A stretch of 64,000 nucleotides of DNA from Phaseolus vulgaris (taxonomy: Eukaryota; Streptophyta; Magnoliopsida; Fabales; Fabaceae): positions 11,727,298 through 11,791,297 of the forward strand of contig NC_023749.2 of NCBI RefSeq assembly GCF_000499845.2, written 5' to 3'. Under the pieces are notes generated by a model. The model worked only from the letters and a program-made list of their open reading frames with translations. It did not search any database and was not told the DNA's origin. The translations under genes and the position numbers were made by a program. Below, in pieces: positions 1 to 11,612 of this stretch (positions are counted from its first letter, which is position 1; each line of letters opens with the position of its first letter).

Positions 1-1235
1 CTGCATAGAAACAATAAAAAAAATCTTTGATTATATATACTTTAGACAATATTTTTTTTATGTGTTAACATGTCAATATGATCTAAAGTAAAAAAAATAA
101 TGTAAAAAAATAGTGTAGTGACAAAGTTCTAAGTTTAAGCGGACCAAACACGAACTTGAAGTCAAAATAATAAATATATTTTATTTTAATTAATACTTTT
201 GTTTTACTATTTTTATTACTATATTTTTTTATTTTTTTTATTACTATATATCTTCCTGTTTATTCATGTCAATTTGTTTTGTGGCATATGGCATAAAGGG
301 TGGTAATTATCTTGAATGAAAATGATTAATGGGTCCATTATACAGTGTTTTTCTTCTTCATTGCTTTACAAATAATGGAATTTTAAGTCTTATATAGTCA
401 ATGATTGTGTATATTATAACTTATCAAATTCGCATCTCATGTCTGTTGACAGATTTTTAAATTTTTTATACAATTATTAGTTTAATTAACTTTTTTTCTT
501 ACTATAAATTAATGCATTAAATACAACTCTTTTAAAATAAATCCATTATATATATATATATGTTTTTATTAAAATTAAAAATCCTTCATATATTTTATTA
601 AAGCACTTCAAATTAAAAAGTCTCTTGTTTTCATGAATAAATAATTCTTGCAAAAGTTTTTACATAATTATGTAATTGTAAATCAGTACGATAAAAGTAC
701 GTAAATCTTTGTAATGACTATTTTAAATATCAAACATTCATATTTTTATTTTTATCACTGATTGTTGTCAAAAGATTTAACTTACACCTTTAATCAAATC
801 CTATTTCTATATTCAACTTTTTTTTGGTTTATAAGTTTCGAATTTAACATTTTGCTTAAAATAATTAGAAACCAATTATGTTTTAATTTACATGATAATG
901 ATCCATTAATTAAGAATTTAAACACAAGCAAAACATGCTTACTAAAATATTTTTTTAATATCAAAATAGCCGAAATCGTAATATTGTAATGTAAATACTG
1001 TTATCGATAATGTACTGATAATATAAAATATACTTGCATTAATTTGTTATTTATGATTACTTGCACTGAATAGAAAGAAAAGTTAATTGGATAGGGTATG
1101 GTTGCTTGAATCGAACGGTGCATGGTTGGTCTTACCAGCATCGGACGGTTAAAATTGATTGTGGATGGGTGCTGGGACAGCAGGTAACATGGGATTAACT
1201 AACGAAGCTACCTCTTCACATGGCATTCAATCCAT
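1..1235. other. AT-rich upstream region, no gene seen
   Basis: I see no coding region here. The sequence is AT-rich with poly-A and poly-T runs and a short (TA)n tract at about 547-562. Base composition changes at about 1080, where more balanced, promoter-like sequence leading to the gene at 1495 begins. The small ORF at 762-989 has no recognisable features and looks like chance. Confidence 0.6.
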
Positions 1236-1252
1236 CACGTGCTCCTCACGTG
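1236..1252 (+). promoter_or_regulatory. Two G-box motifs upstream of the GPI-protein gene
   Basis: Two perfect CACGTG palindromes occur at 1236-1241 and 1247-1252, one helical turn apart and about 250 bp before the ATG at 1495. CACGTG is the core bound by plant bZIP and bHLH factors. The tandem spacing makes this a plausible regulatory module for the downstream gene, but function is inferred from motif and position only. Confidence 0.45.
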
Positions 1253-1494
1253 ATCATCCCTGATACACATGCCTGGCATTTGCAAGTGGCAATGCCATCT
1301 CTTTCTCTCTCTTCTCTGAACTCCATTGTGTGAGTGACTGAGTCAACGAAAACAATGAAAAAGGGGTTTCTTTCTTGCACCATTCTCTTCACTGCTCTCT
1401 CTTTGCATTGAAGCTTTTTTGTTCACTTTGGGAGCAACTTCTTAATGTTCACTTTGGGATTATTCATTGCCTTGGTTGCTGACAAGCTGCAACT

Positions 1495-4400
1495 ATGAAG
1501 GGCTTGCTCTCTCCCACTTTCCTTCTTCAAATTACTCTCTTTCTCCTTGTTTTTCTTTTAGGTGTGTTTTATTCATTGCAGCAGATACATGCATGACCCT
1601 TAATTGCGAATTTGACTCTTTAATGATTAAATTGTCGCTAAGCTTTTCAAGTTTTGCATTTTGATAGTTGGGTCACGAAATTTTCTGTTTGATATGATAG
1701 TGAATTTGCAAAAAGTAATGGAATTATGCTTCATCTCAGGTAGAATAATGTGTATTGTTGATGTTGTGTACATTGGGTACAAACCATAATGAAAAAGGGT
1801 AAGCTTGATACATTTTTATGAGACTGTTCTTTGTGCATTGTAGAAGGCCAATGAGCTACCATAAATAGTAGCCAAAGAGCTGAATATGTTGTCCAAGCTG
1901 ACATGATGTGTAATGTTTCTGCATGTAGTTGATAAATAATGCAGTGTGTCTGATATCTTAATGATGAATGCGTGTTTACTTATTTTGAGGCCTTAGGCAA
2001 TGGAGGAGTATTTTATTTTCTTCTAGAAATGTATTCTTGTAGAAAGATAATTCCTTAAGCTGAAAATTGCCGATTATGTTGGCAGTTGTGAACAAGTCTC
2101 AGGGCTCTCCAATCACTACTAAGGTTGATGCGTTGCCTCCTGCTTTCCCTCCAAGTACACAGCCACAGCCCTTTATTCCTCTTATAGCTCCTTCCCCATT
2201 GAGACCTTTCACAAATAATTCTGTGCCCACCTTATCAGGTATGTTTGCCTTTTCTTTTAAGTCTGTCAGTGAGACCTTACATTATGATTCTTTTGTTTAC
2301 ACAAATACTGCTTACCCTTTGGCATATTGTAGTTGTTGGTTGTAGAAAGTAAGGGGTTTTAGGTATAAAGGGAGGAAGTGGGATAAAGGAGAATGAAACA
2401 CTAAATTAATATTAACCGAGATGTGTTACAAATTATAATGTATTGATAAGATGCTTATAAAACCTAGACCAATAATTTTTATTATTACGGATCATAATCT
2501 TAACTAAGTAGGGAAATAGATCATGATAAGATAAGGAAATAGGGTAAGCCTAAGAGATATGAAAAAATAGGGAAACTAATCCTAGAAATAAGTAAGATGT
2601 TTTCTTTTATTGATGAATATAATATTGGTGAATAGTGGGAAGCAGGGCCATGGCCAAGATTTTAATCTTAAGAAAGGGGGGCCAAGATCCAAAGTAGATT
2701 GAAAAGTTGTCAAATATTCCAATCAAAGAGAATAAATTAGCTGATATATTACAAAATAGACATGAAAGATGCTGACTACTGAAGGTTGCGGTGTGAAATT
2801 ATAGTGTAGCAGTGGTGAAAGTGTAACACCGATGAGTTCAGTGCTATGGTAAGGTGCAACAATATAGGTTTGTACCTGAAGACTAGTGCTATTTTTTCTG
2901 GGTAGAAGGTGAAGTACAAATGTAATGATGTGAAGATTCTGTGCCATTGGTGCCATATATAATTCTTGTAAGTAACAATCTCCAAGGACCATCTTTCTTC
3001 CGTACTAACACAACTGGGCTAGCATAGTAGCTATTACTATGTTGTATAATGCCATTGTTAAGAGAGTGTTGCTCCAGCTTATCTATAATATCTGTATGGT
3101 CTCTTGTTTATGGGGTTAGCACCCTGTATCAAAGGAATTTTGTGATCAAACCCCGGTCTGAAAGGGGGTAGCTTCATAGGACTTCTAAAAATATCATCAA
3201 ATTCAGTTAACATCGTCTGAATAGAGTGGAACTGGTGGTGGTTCAGCCTGTACAATAAGGGCTTGTAAAATTCTAGTGTTGGTATTGCAGAGTTGCAGAA
3301 TAGAAAAGCGAACTCCCTCTTCCATAGCTTTAATAAAGTTTTTTGTCGCTGCAGTCTTGATGTTTTGGGTAGTGGCTCCACGTTTTTGTCACATGTCTCT
3401 TCCCATTAACTCTAAACTCCATGGTAAAGTTGCTAAAATTCCATGGGATATCTCCTAAAGTGACCAACCATTCCACGCACAGAACAAGGTCACAGCATCC
3501 TAAAGGAATGGGAAACACATCAGATGTGAAAGCAGTTTGTTGTTTGCTTTGCGCCAAGAAAAAAATTAACCATTGAAGAAATGGTTATTTTGTTGCCATC
3601 TGCTACTGCCAACGGATCACGTTCCTCAATTAAACATCCAGACTTCTTTGCAACTTGTATATCCAAGAAGTTATGAGTGCTGACACTATGTAAAGGATGT
3701 TTATTCACATAACCAGTGACTCTCATGGTTCGAAAATTAGGTGCCCCTGTTAAAGCACTAACCGATTGGTTTTCATTCTCCTTGTATTCTTGCTCCGAAG
3801 AATGTTCTTGAGTTTCCATAACATGTATTTGAAGTTTCTTGTGAGTCAAACTATGTTCAAGCGTGTGAGGTTTATCACAAAAGTAACAAAGGCCTTTGGA
3901 TCGTCTCTCACTCATGAATGTTGGTGTTAGAGTCCTTGTAGTTCGTAATATTTGTGTCCCAACGATCAGAATATTTCTGCAATCCTGGTTTTTCCAATTG
4001 CATAGGTTTAGACCCTAAAATCCCTTTATTCTCTCAGTGAGATACCAAGAAGGATCCTGGGTAGTTGATGTATCAGCAGCTTCATACATTCTGGCCTATG
4101 AAAAACCTCGCTAGACAGTGGTGGATTGAAACATACGCCCCAACATTTTGAATATCTTTCTTTAAACCTCCCAAGAAACAACTCACCGTGTAAGATTCAG
4201 AAAGATTTAATCTGTTAATGATGGTGTCAAAGTCGTCATAATAGTCTTCAACAGTAGATGTTTGGCGCAACTTCATCAAGTTCGCCATAGGGTAAATGCA
4301 AACATCCCCAAACCACTCCCTAACCATAGCTCCGTAAGCTTTCCAAGAAAGTAAAGAACAATTGGTGTATTTGGCCAAAGCAACCATTGGACAGCACGTC

Positions 4401-7400
4401 CTTCCAAATGCACAATGGCCAATTGTACCCGCATATCATCGGGAGTATTATCAATGGAGAAAAAATTCTCACATTGATATAGCCATTGGTTTACATTTCA
4501 CCATTAAATCTAGGAAATTCAATGCGTGGAAAGCGGATTCCAGCAGAATAAGGTGCAAATTTGATGAACTTTTTTTCATGAGAAGGGTGGGACTCATTGA
4601 AAGAAGATTGTGTAACATGTTCTTGAAGTATATCTTTCAAAGAGGCCAAAGTGTGTTGAAGAGAGCCTGCCAATTCTGCCACTCGAGCATCTAAACGGGC
4701 AGCAAGCCTTTCTTCCTTTTCCTTGAGAACAACAGCCTTGTGTGTTGAATCGGCCATCAAGAATCAACCAAGACTAATACCACTTGATAAGGAAGAGCGT
4801 CTAACGTGACAAGGAAGAGCATCTAGTGTTACGTCAAGCAAGAAAGAAAGAGGGAAAACCGGAGAAGAAGAGAAGAGAGATCTAGGCATGAAAACACACG
4901 AAGATTTACAGAAAATGGGGATTCCCACAGTGGATTCACACATATATTGAGATAAGAGAGGAATACAATGTCACACAATGATCAATCCCCTGTTTTACAA
5001 CCGCAATTCCTATTTATAGGAATTGGCAACTAGGGTTAACAGAAAAAAACAAACATAAGAACAACCCTAAACTAAAACATCATAAGAGTCTCTTATGACA
5101 GTTATGTGTCAGAAATGTTATCAAATCCTTCATTCTTTTGCTGGATTTGGTTTTGTGTATATTAAGGGGTAACTCTACAATTATTCCTAGCTCATTATGT
5201 GATATAAATCTATCCCCATGAGTAGGACTATAAATGGTATCTTGCAAACAAACAGTGAAATCACTTCATTTTTTCTTGAACATGCTGTTGCATGTGTATC
5301 CTTAATACATGTGCTTATCTTAAAGTCCTTTGAATTACAAACCTTTTGGTTACCGAGATGATCAAGAATTCCCTTTTGCTTCCAGGCCTTTGTTCATTGA
5401 ATTTCTCTGCTGCTCAAGATATAATGACCACAACTGCTACTGATTGCTGGGCATCCTTTGCGCCATATTTGGCAAATGTCGTATGTTGTCCTCAATTTGA
5501 TGCCATGCTGGTGACCCTCATAGGGCAGTCGAGCAAATACTCTGGGGTGCTAGCTTTGAATGCAACTCATGCTAGTCAATGCCTCTCTGATGTTCAGAAG
5601 GTCCTCGTCAGTCAAGGAGCAAATGAGAACCTAAAAAAAATATGTTCAGTCCACCCAAAAAATCTCACTGAGGCCTCTTGTCCCGTTGTATCTGTGGATG
5701 AATTTGAGAGTATTGTAGATACTTCGAGACTTCTGACGGCTTGTAGAAAAATTGATCCTGTAAATGAGTGTTGTGATCAAGTTTGCCAAAATGCCATACA
5801 TTATGCTGCTAGAAAAATTGCCTTGAATGATTTGTCTACTTCAGATGGAAACCAAAGCATGCCTGGGCCGATAGCTAGGATCAATGATTGCAAGAATATT
5901 GTTGTACGTTGGCTGGCTAGTAAACTTGATCCATCCACTGCAAATAATGTTTTTAGAGGACTGTCAAATTGCAACCTAAACAAAGGTGAGCATGGAGAGA
6001 AAAACAAAAAAGATCTCCTTATATTTTATTATTACAATTTTGGGTAATTTATTGGAATGTAAAAACATACATCTTACAATGTTCATTGTTGTTATATTAA
6101 ATCACTCAGTATGCCCATTGGTTTTTCCAAGTGTCTCAAGTGTTGTGAAAGAATGCGGCAATCTCATACATAACCAAACAGCTTGCTGCAAAGCCATCAA
6201 AAGTTATGTGTCATATTTGCAAGAACAGAGCTTTGTCACCAATCTGCAAGCCTTGAAATGTGCTGCATCACTTGGAAAGAAACTGCAGAATGCAAATGTC
6301 TCCAAAGATGTTTATAATCTTTGTCACATAAGCCTGAAGGACTTTTCTCTTCAAGGTTGACATTGTCATATTTCCATTGCTTAGAAAACTGTTATTTTAC
6401 CCTTTCTGCAACTACTGATACTGACACTTGTTTTGTTATGCATTGATGGGTTTTCCCTTGGATCAATCAGTTGGATTGCAAGGTATATGTCATTCATAAC
6501 AAAATGGATGTTTTTATTAAATTTAAATTTCACTCAATCATCTTGGTTTTGTGATTTCATGCAGAATCTGGCTGCCTTTTGCCGAGTTTGCCTTCAAATG
6601 CAGTATTTGATGGAACTTCAGGGATTGGATTCATTTGTGACCTTAATGACAACATTGTAGCTCCATGGCCCACATCTTCATATCTGCTTCCATCCTCATG
6701 CAATAGAAGTATGTATAAGCTCTATCAGGAATTTCTAGCTGATTGCCCTCTTTCTCTTCTATAAATAATACATACTCAATTACAATCCTTTATGACAAAT
6801 TAATGTAATTCCTTATTTGTATAAGCTAAAATAGGAATTCTAATAATAAATACAATTATAGTCAGATTCTATTAATCAAATAAAAGGAAAAATAATAATA
6901 GATCCCTATTAACACCCCCTCAAATTGATGAGACTAATTGAGTAGCATCAATTTCTTAAGTCGAAACTAATGACAGGGACGAGGAACAACTTTGGTAAAG
7001 ATATTTAGATGCTGAAGTTCCGAGCTTAAATAACATGATCATCTCACAAATAGGAGAATCAAAAGAAAGGCATGGAAAAAATATTGGTTATCAAAGAAAG
7101 TCACATTCCTAGAAATGTGCAACTTAAGACATTGACACCATAACAGAGAAAACATATTTTAGTTGGAGCATAACCCATAAAGGCACATTGTTCATACCCA
7201 CATACACTACCAAAAGTGTGAAGATAATAGAGGGGAATCAAAGTGGAGAACCTGAGATGGAAGACAGTTGATCAAATATACACTTGTGGACAAATCTTTA
7301 ACCTAGAACTGAGAAAGGACTAAAGCTTGAAGGAGTAGTGTGCAAGTGACATCAAGTAATTATCGATTCTTTTGTAATCAACACCATTTGTTAAGGTATA

Positions 7401-10400
7401 GGGACAAGGGTGTTTGGAAATAATACCTCACAGCTACAGTAACTCCTGAAACTCATGAAAAAATATGTTCTCCACCCAAAATTTGTGCATAAACATTTGA
7501 TACACATGAAAATTTTTGTCAATATGTGCCAAAAATTTCTTGAACATGCTAAAAAAATTCTATTTAGTCCTGTGAAAATAGATTCATGTGAAACAGCTAT
7601 ATTCATCCATAAATGTTACCATTATTTGTAGTTCAAACAATACACAAGAAGAGTAGTTGAATTGTGTAATAAAAAAATGTTACACTTGTAAAACACTTTT
7701 CAAAGATGAAAAACAAGTTCAATAATAAAAAGTTTTAAAGCGGAGATCAAAGCATAGAAGAACAAATACAAATATTTATATTGGTTTATCTTAACCATCA
7801 AGATTACGTCCCTAACCACCAAGTTTCACTAACACTCACAAAAGGGCAAGTATTATTTAAAGTTAACCACTTCTGGTCTTAACCTAAGTATTCTCTTTAC
7901 ACTTTCCCTGATTACAAGAAAGTCAAGAGATTGAAAACAATGTTTGTATAAAACGAATATAAATGTCTTAGTCTAGGTATTCTCACAAAGAAAGTATCAA
8001 AGAGTATTACAAACTGAACCATGGAGAATGTTTGCTTAATTGTTTTCTTATGTCCATCAATAATATGAGTAGTCCATGTCTTCAGGAATATTTTAGGGTG
8101 TTACAAAAGATAATCAGATGTTGAAAATACTTATGAAGGACCTTTACATGACTTTGTTTGTGGTTTGGTGAGGATGAAGAGAATCGTCATCATGCATTAA
8201 ATGTCATGTAATGCATTTCACCAACTTGTTTCTTTGATAAGACAGAACAATCTACTTATCTCACAATAGTTTGGAGGATATTTTTTACTTACGTGGTAGA
8301 GTTTATTACCTAGAAAACAACACAGGACACTCAGAAGAATAATATTAAATAGAGTTCATATCAATAATACTCAATCCCAAACGCATACTAAACTTCGTCT
8401 GATTGGGGAACCTTAGGCGACACTTCGTGTGAATACAGACAATACTTTGTCTTGGTGAGTTTTAGACAATAGTTCGTCTAGTGCCTCTAGACATTTTTTT
8501 TTTTGTTATTAATCAAAACAAGGGTCTTGACAATCTTTTGTCTAAAAGCATTTATATTTTGAATGAGATAATAGTTGTGATATATCCTACACATAACTAT
8601 GAATTAGATCAAATCGTTTATCATTACGGCATGCTAGAGATGGAAAAGGAAGAGCTTTTCTTTTGGCAAGTTTGTACATAGAACAATCCAAAGAGTCATT
8701 AGAAAGAGACAAAATTTGAATGACCTAACTTTCTATGCCTATCCTCACACTTATTTGAACCATTACGACAAAGCTAAAAAGACAAAAGGCTATGCTAACC
8801 AAATTGGAAAGAAAATAAGCTGTCTACTTTAGGCCCCCTTGCAGCCACTTTCCACGATGTCTAATCCTGCATAGAACAACCAACACAAATAGAAATTGAC
8901 ATTACAATTGTTATCCACTATTTGTCCAATAAAGTTGAAGCAAGTCCAGGGGATACAAATTCATCCCGCAAAGAGGAACTAATTTTCCAACAACGAAAAG
9001 AGGGAGAGCATTACCATCATAAACTTGAATGCTTTGAGTGCCATTATAAGTGTGAACATTGTGCAAATATTCAAGTGAACCAGTCATGTTATTGGAGATT
9101 CCAAAATCAACAAACCAAAGCTAAGCAACTACATTGGACATACCCAAGGTAGAAAGAACGGATAATACCATTTGTTGGATATCCCTAGGAGTTTAAGTTC
9201 CAATATTGGAGGTGGCAGGAGTAGAGGTCTGGGCCACTGAAGTGGTAGCACCTTCAAGGGCCTTCACCAGTTTATACGTGCATATAGTTGGGCAGTCTTT
9301 GATGTGACCATGTTGCTTACAATAGTTACAAAATTTCATGTTGCAATTGCAAGTAATATGACCAAATTGTTTGCAAGAAAACCATTGTTTCAGTAAAGCA
9401 GGGAAAAAGTTTCAAATTCTGGTAGAAGCTTCATGAGTCTTCATGAGAAAATGATCTCACTTGCTTAACTCATAGACTTTCTGAATAGCAGCAAGTTAAT
9501 CCATATAAACTTCAACCTGAAAAATAGCTGATTGTTCTGCGTGGAAAGATTTCCTTAACAATACGTAGCAACATCAAACACCAATTGAAAGTATTTAGCA
9601 GAATTGCCTTGTTGACTAGGCTTAAGGGTTGCTGAAGTAGTGTAGACTTGGTTCTGTTTCTGATTTGCTTTCTCGAGTATGATATTTGATTTGCTGTTAA
9701 GTTTGTCATGGTCATAGGATCATCTTAAGCTTCTCATGGTCACATGATTTTCTTAGTTTCTCATAATCACAGAGAACTTTGTCATCCACTGCCCTGGGCA
9801 AAATTTACTTAATTGGGAGTTTAAAAAATTAGTGTTTGTGAGAAGGAAATGATTCTGTGGCCATATTAATGGAACCATAACTGCTCCTGTTACCCAATCG
9901 GCATTAGACGCATGGCAAATAAAGGATGGCCATGTTATCTCTTGGATCCTGCATCTATTGACCCTTTGTTAGTTATCAATCTGCATTCTTTTTCTATTGC
10001 CAAAGAAAAGTGGGACCAATTGAAGCATGTCCCGATATTATTGTTGTTTCCTTTTATTTGTAGTCTCTTGATTAGCTCTAAATACTCAAGCTAATTCTCT
10101 ATACTAGTTTCAACCATTAGCATTGGGGAACCAGTTGAATTCAGGCCACCATCAACTTCAAAACTGTCCCCCCTCATGCCAACTTCCTGCAATGACTTGT
10201 TTGTATATGTAAAGTGATAAAAATGTGAAGAATTTAGTGCTGCTTGCCTTCTTTCATTGTATTCTCTTGTATAAATAATGCATGCTCAATTACCATCCTA
10301 AATGGTTGGCAAATTAGGATTTTTGACCAGTATGGAACAATTTTTGCCCATTATTACTGAAATGGGGTCGTTTTTCAAAATATTATGAAGTTGGAGAAAT

Positions 10401-11612
10401 TATGCCAACGTAATACGATTTTATTGTGATGAAGTTGTGTTAAGATGACACGGTTTTAGTTTAAAATGATTACACAAAAATTGTGCCACCTTGACACAAC
10501 TTTACAATAAAATCGTGTTCTGTTGGCACGACACGACTTGTCCAACTTCGTACAGACTCCATTTTCGTAAAAAGAAGAAAAAATTTCCCCATGTTAGTAA
10601 AAAGACCCGGCAAATCAATATAAATTCGTATTTGTATAAGCTAAAAAGGGAATTATAATAGTATACAAATATTAGGAAGATTCTATCAATGGAATAAAAG
10701 GAAACAATAGTAATGATATGAGGAATCCTTGACTAACAGGCTCCCCACCTATATATATCATCTTCCTGTCTTCAACATTGGATTGTCCTTTGTAATTTTT
10801 TTACCATGAGCAAAGACATATTTCCATTCTGTACCATGGCTAATTCATTTGTTCCTTCAATCATGCAATTGCAGCTACAAAACTTCCATCTCTTCCTACG
10901 GCAACATCCTCACAAAATGGTAAGTGCCATGCTCCTAACTGATATTTCAGGTTTGATCTTCAGTTTATTTTCAAAGCAGTGGTAGTTGTAAGATATAGGG
11001 TCAGTTTGTTTTAAATTTATTTTCTCTCAAAAATCATTTCTATTCACCACAAAATTGATTCTTACAACTTCAAAGACTATCCAAGCAATCCAAGTACAGT
11101 AAAAACCTTTTTCACGAATGAGAATGTGATTATCAAGTCTAAACAAACTAATACTTATACGGTTTCTCCTCTCTTCTTTCATCCATGATCTCTTTAATCA
11201 TTAAAGATCCAAATGTTCAATATAAAATCTGTGAAATCAGTTTGTATTTTAATTTAATGTGATGCAGATGCTTTCCTCCTATTCGTGCAGAAAAATGAAA
11301 CACACAAGTAAGATAGAATAAACAGAATTATTTATACATCTTCTTAAAACTAGTAATTGAGTTTTCTTTTCAGCCAAATCATCTTGGGACTTCTGAAGAA
11401 GAGATTGAATTTTAGAAAATTTAATTTAGTACACTAGAAAAATTCTCAACTTGATGATATGAGCTTTTCTATGCTGGCTATTGGATGCATACCTATTCAT
11501 TTCCATTGATGAAGAGTATGTACACTTTCCATTTGTTGCAGGTCTTTTCATTAATACCTTGGTTTTGCCTCTCCTCTTTACCTCTATACTACTTCCCAAG
11601 AGGCTTCTTTAA
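1495..11612 (+). CDS. GPI-anchored SPARK-type protein, At1g61900-like (7 exons)
   Basis: Exons are 1495-1561, 2086-2238, 5386-5985, 6110-6355, 6565-6708, 10875-10919 and 11542-11612. All introns are GT-AG in phase 1, and the exons join to 1326 nt (441 aa plus stop), close to the Arabidopsis homologue. The product starts with a hydrophobic signal peptide (M-K-G-L-L-S..., residues 1-23). A Pro-rich stretch (APSPLRPF) follows, then a Cys-rich ectodomain with TATDCWASFAPYLANVVCCP and paired cysteines such as NECCDQVCQN and TACCKAIKSY. A small-residue/hydrophobic tail encoded by exon 7 ends ...LLFTSILLPKRLL, as expected for GPI-anchor addition. It should therefore sit on the outer face of the plasma membrane. 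The SPARK domain is named from similarity to At1g61900 and is shared with some receptor-like kinases, including one linked to mycorrhiza; the role of this member is not known from sequence. Introns 2 and 5 carry retrotransposons, but every splice site and the reading frame are intact. Confidence 0.93.
2990..4760 (-). pseudogene. Gypsy gag-protease-RT remnant
   Basis: On the minus strand, 4760-4491 encodes a gag N-terminus (coiled-coil-like, ending IRFPRIEFPRFNGEM). Next, 4387-4082 carries the gag core (ANLMKLRQTSTVEDYYDDF and SCFLGGLKKDIQNV). Then 3915-3330 has a zinc-knuckle-like stretch (GLCYFCDKPHTLEH) and a protease fold region (STHNFLDIQVAKK, PLGCCDLVLCVEWL). The expected protease active-site Asp-Ser-Gly before STHNF reads His-Ser-Val, so the catalytic Asp is lost. 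The pre-RT block (FDDIFRSP, FDHKIPLI) ends near 3080, and the first RT motif (SPVVLVRKKDGPWRL) near 2985 runs into unrelated sequence. Several frameshifts separate these blocks. It is not functional. Confidence 0.8.
4785..5100 (-). repeat. 5' LTR of the intron-2 gypsy element
   Basis: On the minus strand this 316-bp segment begins TGTCATAAGAG and ends CTTATCA, giving TG...CA ends. A TATA box (CCTATAAATAGG, about 5027-5041) lies inside. Immediately downstream, after AG, comes TGGTATTAG, resembling the usual initiator-tRNA-Met primer-binding site. No matching LTR was found at the other end, so the boundary rests on these signals. Confidence 0.6.
6723..6914 (-). repeat. 3' LTR of the intron-5 Copia element
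   Basis: This 192-bp repeat shares blocks with 10224-10738: a segment containing TATAAATAATACATACTCAA, then TTTGTATAAGCTAAAA, and GATTCTAT before the terminus. It ends at the polypurine tract that starts at 6915. The left end reads TA where TG is expected, probably a point change. Confidence 0.75.
7080..9345 (-). pseudogene. Copia zinc knuckle, protease and integrase remnants
   Basis: On the minus strand a zinc-knuckle-like segment lies at about 9340-9290 (CNYCKQHGHIKDC; one residue shorter than the usual spacing). A protease-region match at about 9100-8970 includes NNMTGSLEYLHNV followed by a YNGT segment. The integrase zinc-region signature (HRKLGHSNFVS) is near 8740. A degenerate integrase C-terminal segment (GYAPTK...) lies near 7190-7100, just before the polypurine tract. 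Frames are broken repeatedly. About 7625-8480 looks like unrelated inserted sequence without a recognisable gene. Confidence 0.65.
9840..10060 (+). pseudogene. Copia gag fragment on the opposite strand
   Basis: Plus-strand translation gives the conserved Copia gag block: GHINGTITAPVTQSALDAWQ, then KDGHVISWIL in one frame, and ASIDPLLVINLHSFSIAKEK followed by WDQLKHV after a frame change. This is the N-terminal gag region that should lie upstream of the zinc knuckle on the same strand. Here it points against the knuckle at 9340-9290, so it was inverted or comes from a second Copia insertion. Confidence 0.7.
10224..10738 (-). repeat. 5' LTR of the intron-5 Copia element, with insertion
   Basis: This matches the 6723-6914 LTR on both sides of a roughly 294-bp insert at 10315-10608. 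Removing the insert gives about 220 bp, close to the partner LTR. It begins TGTGAAG on the left and its right end is ACTAACA, so the terminal dinucleotides are preserved. No good primer-binding site is visible next to it. Confidence 0.75.
10315..10608. mobile_element. Foldback/MITE insertion inside the Copia LTR
   Basis: The segment interrupts the right Copia LTR and is flanked by GGCAAAT at 10308-10314 and 10609-10615, of which the other LTR has one degenerate copy. Its ends are long imperfect inverted repeats: GGATTTTTGACCAGTATGG at the left against the complement of the right end, GGGTCTTTTTACTAACATGG. The similarity continues inward to GAAGTTGGA on both arms. There is no coding capacity. 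The TSD is 7-9 bp depending on the mismatch allowed, which would suit a hAT- or Mutator-type origin. Confidence 0.65.

Larger units (their letters stand above)
2720..5100 (-). mobile_element. Decayed Ty3/gypsy retrotransposon fragment in intron 2
   Basis: The fragment lies antisense to the host gene inside its second intron (2239-5385). Reading the minus strand there is one LTR (5100-4785), a primer-binding-site-like TGGTATTAG beside it, gag, zinc knuckle/protease, and the beginning of reverse transcriptase, which fades out near 2990-2720. I found no second LTR, so the 3' half is deleted or decayed beyond recognition. The left edge is approximate. It explains about 2.4 kb of the 3.1-kb intron. 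Confidence 0.8.
6723..10738 (-). mobile_element. Ty1/copia retrotransposon in intron 5 of the GPI-protein gene
   Basis: Related terminal repeats at 6723-6914 and 10224-10738 flank a decayed internal region. The LTRs start TGTTA on the minus strand, and a polypurine tract (TTTGAGGGGG) directly precedes the left one, fixing the orientation. Five-base flanks AGCTC (6718-6722) and GGCTC (10739-10743) match at four of five positions. The insertion begins 14 bp after the donor of intron 5; without it the intron would be about 145 bp. Internal remains on the minus strand are a zinc knuckle, protease and integrase fragments, with no RT or RNase H. A gag fragment lies on the opposite strand, so the interior is rearranged. 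Confidence 0.82.
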
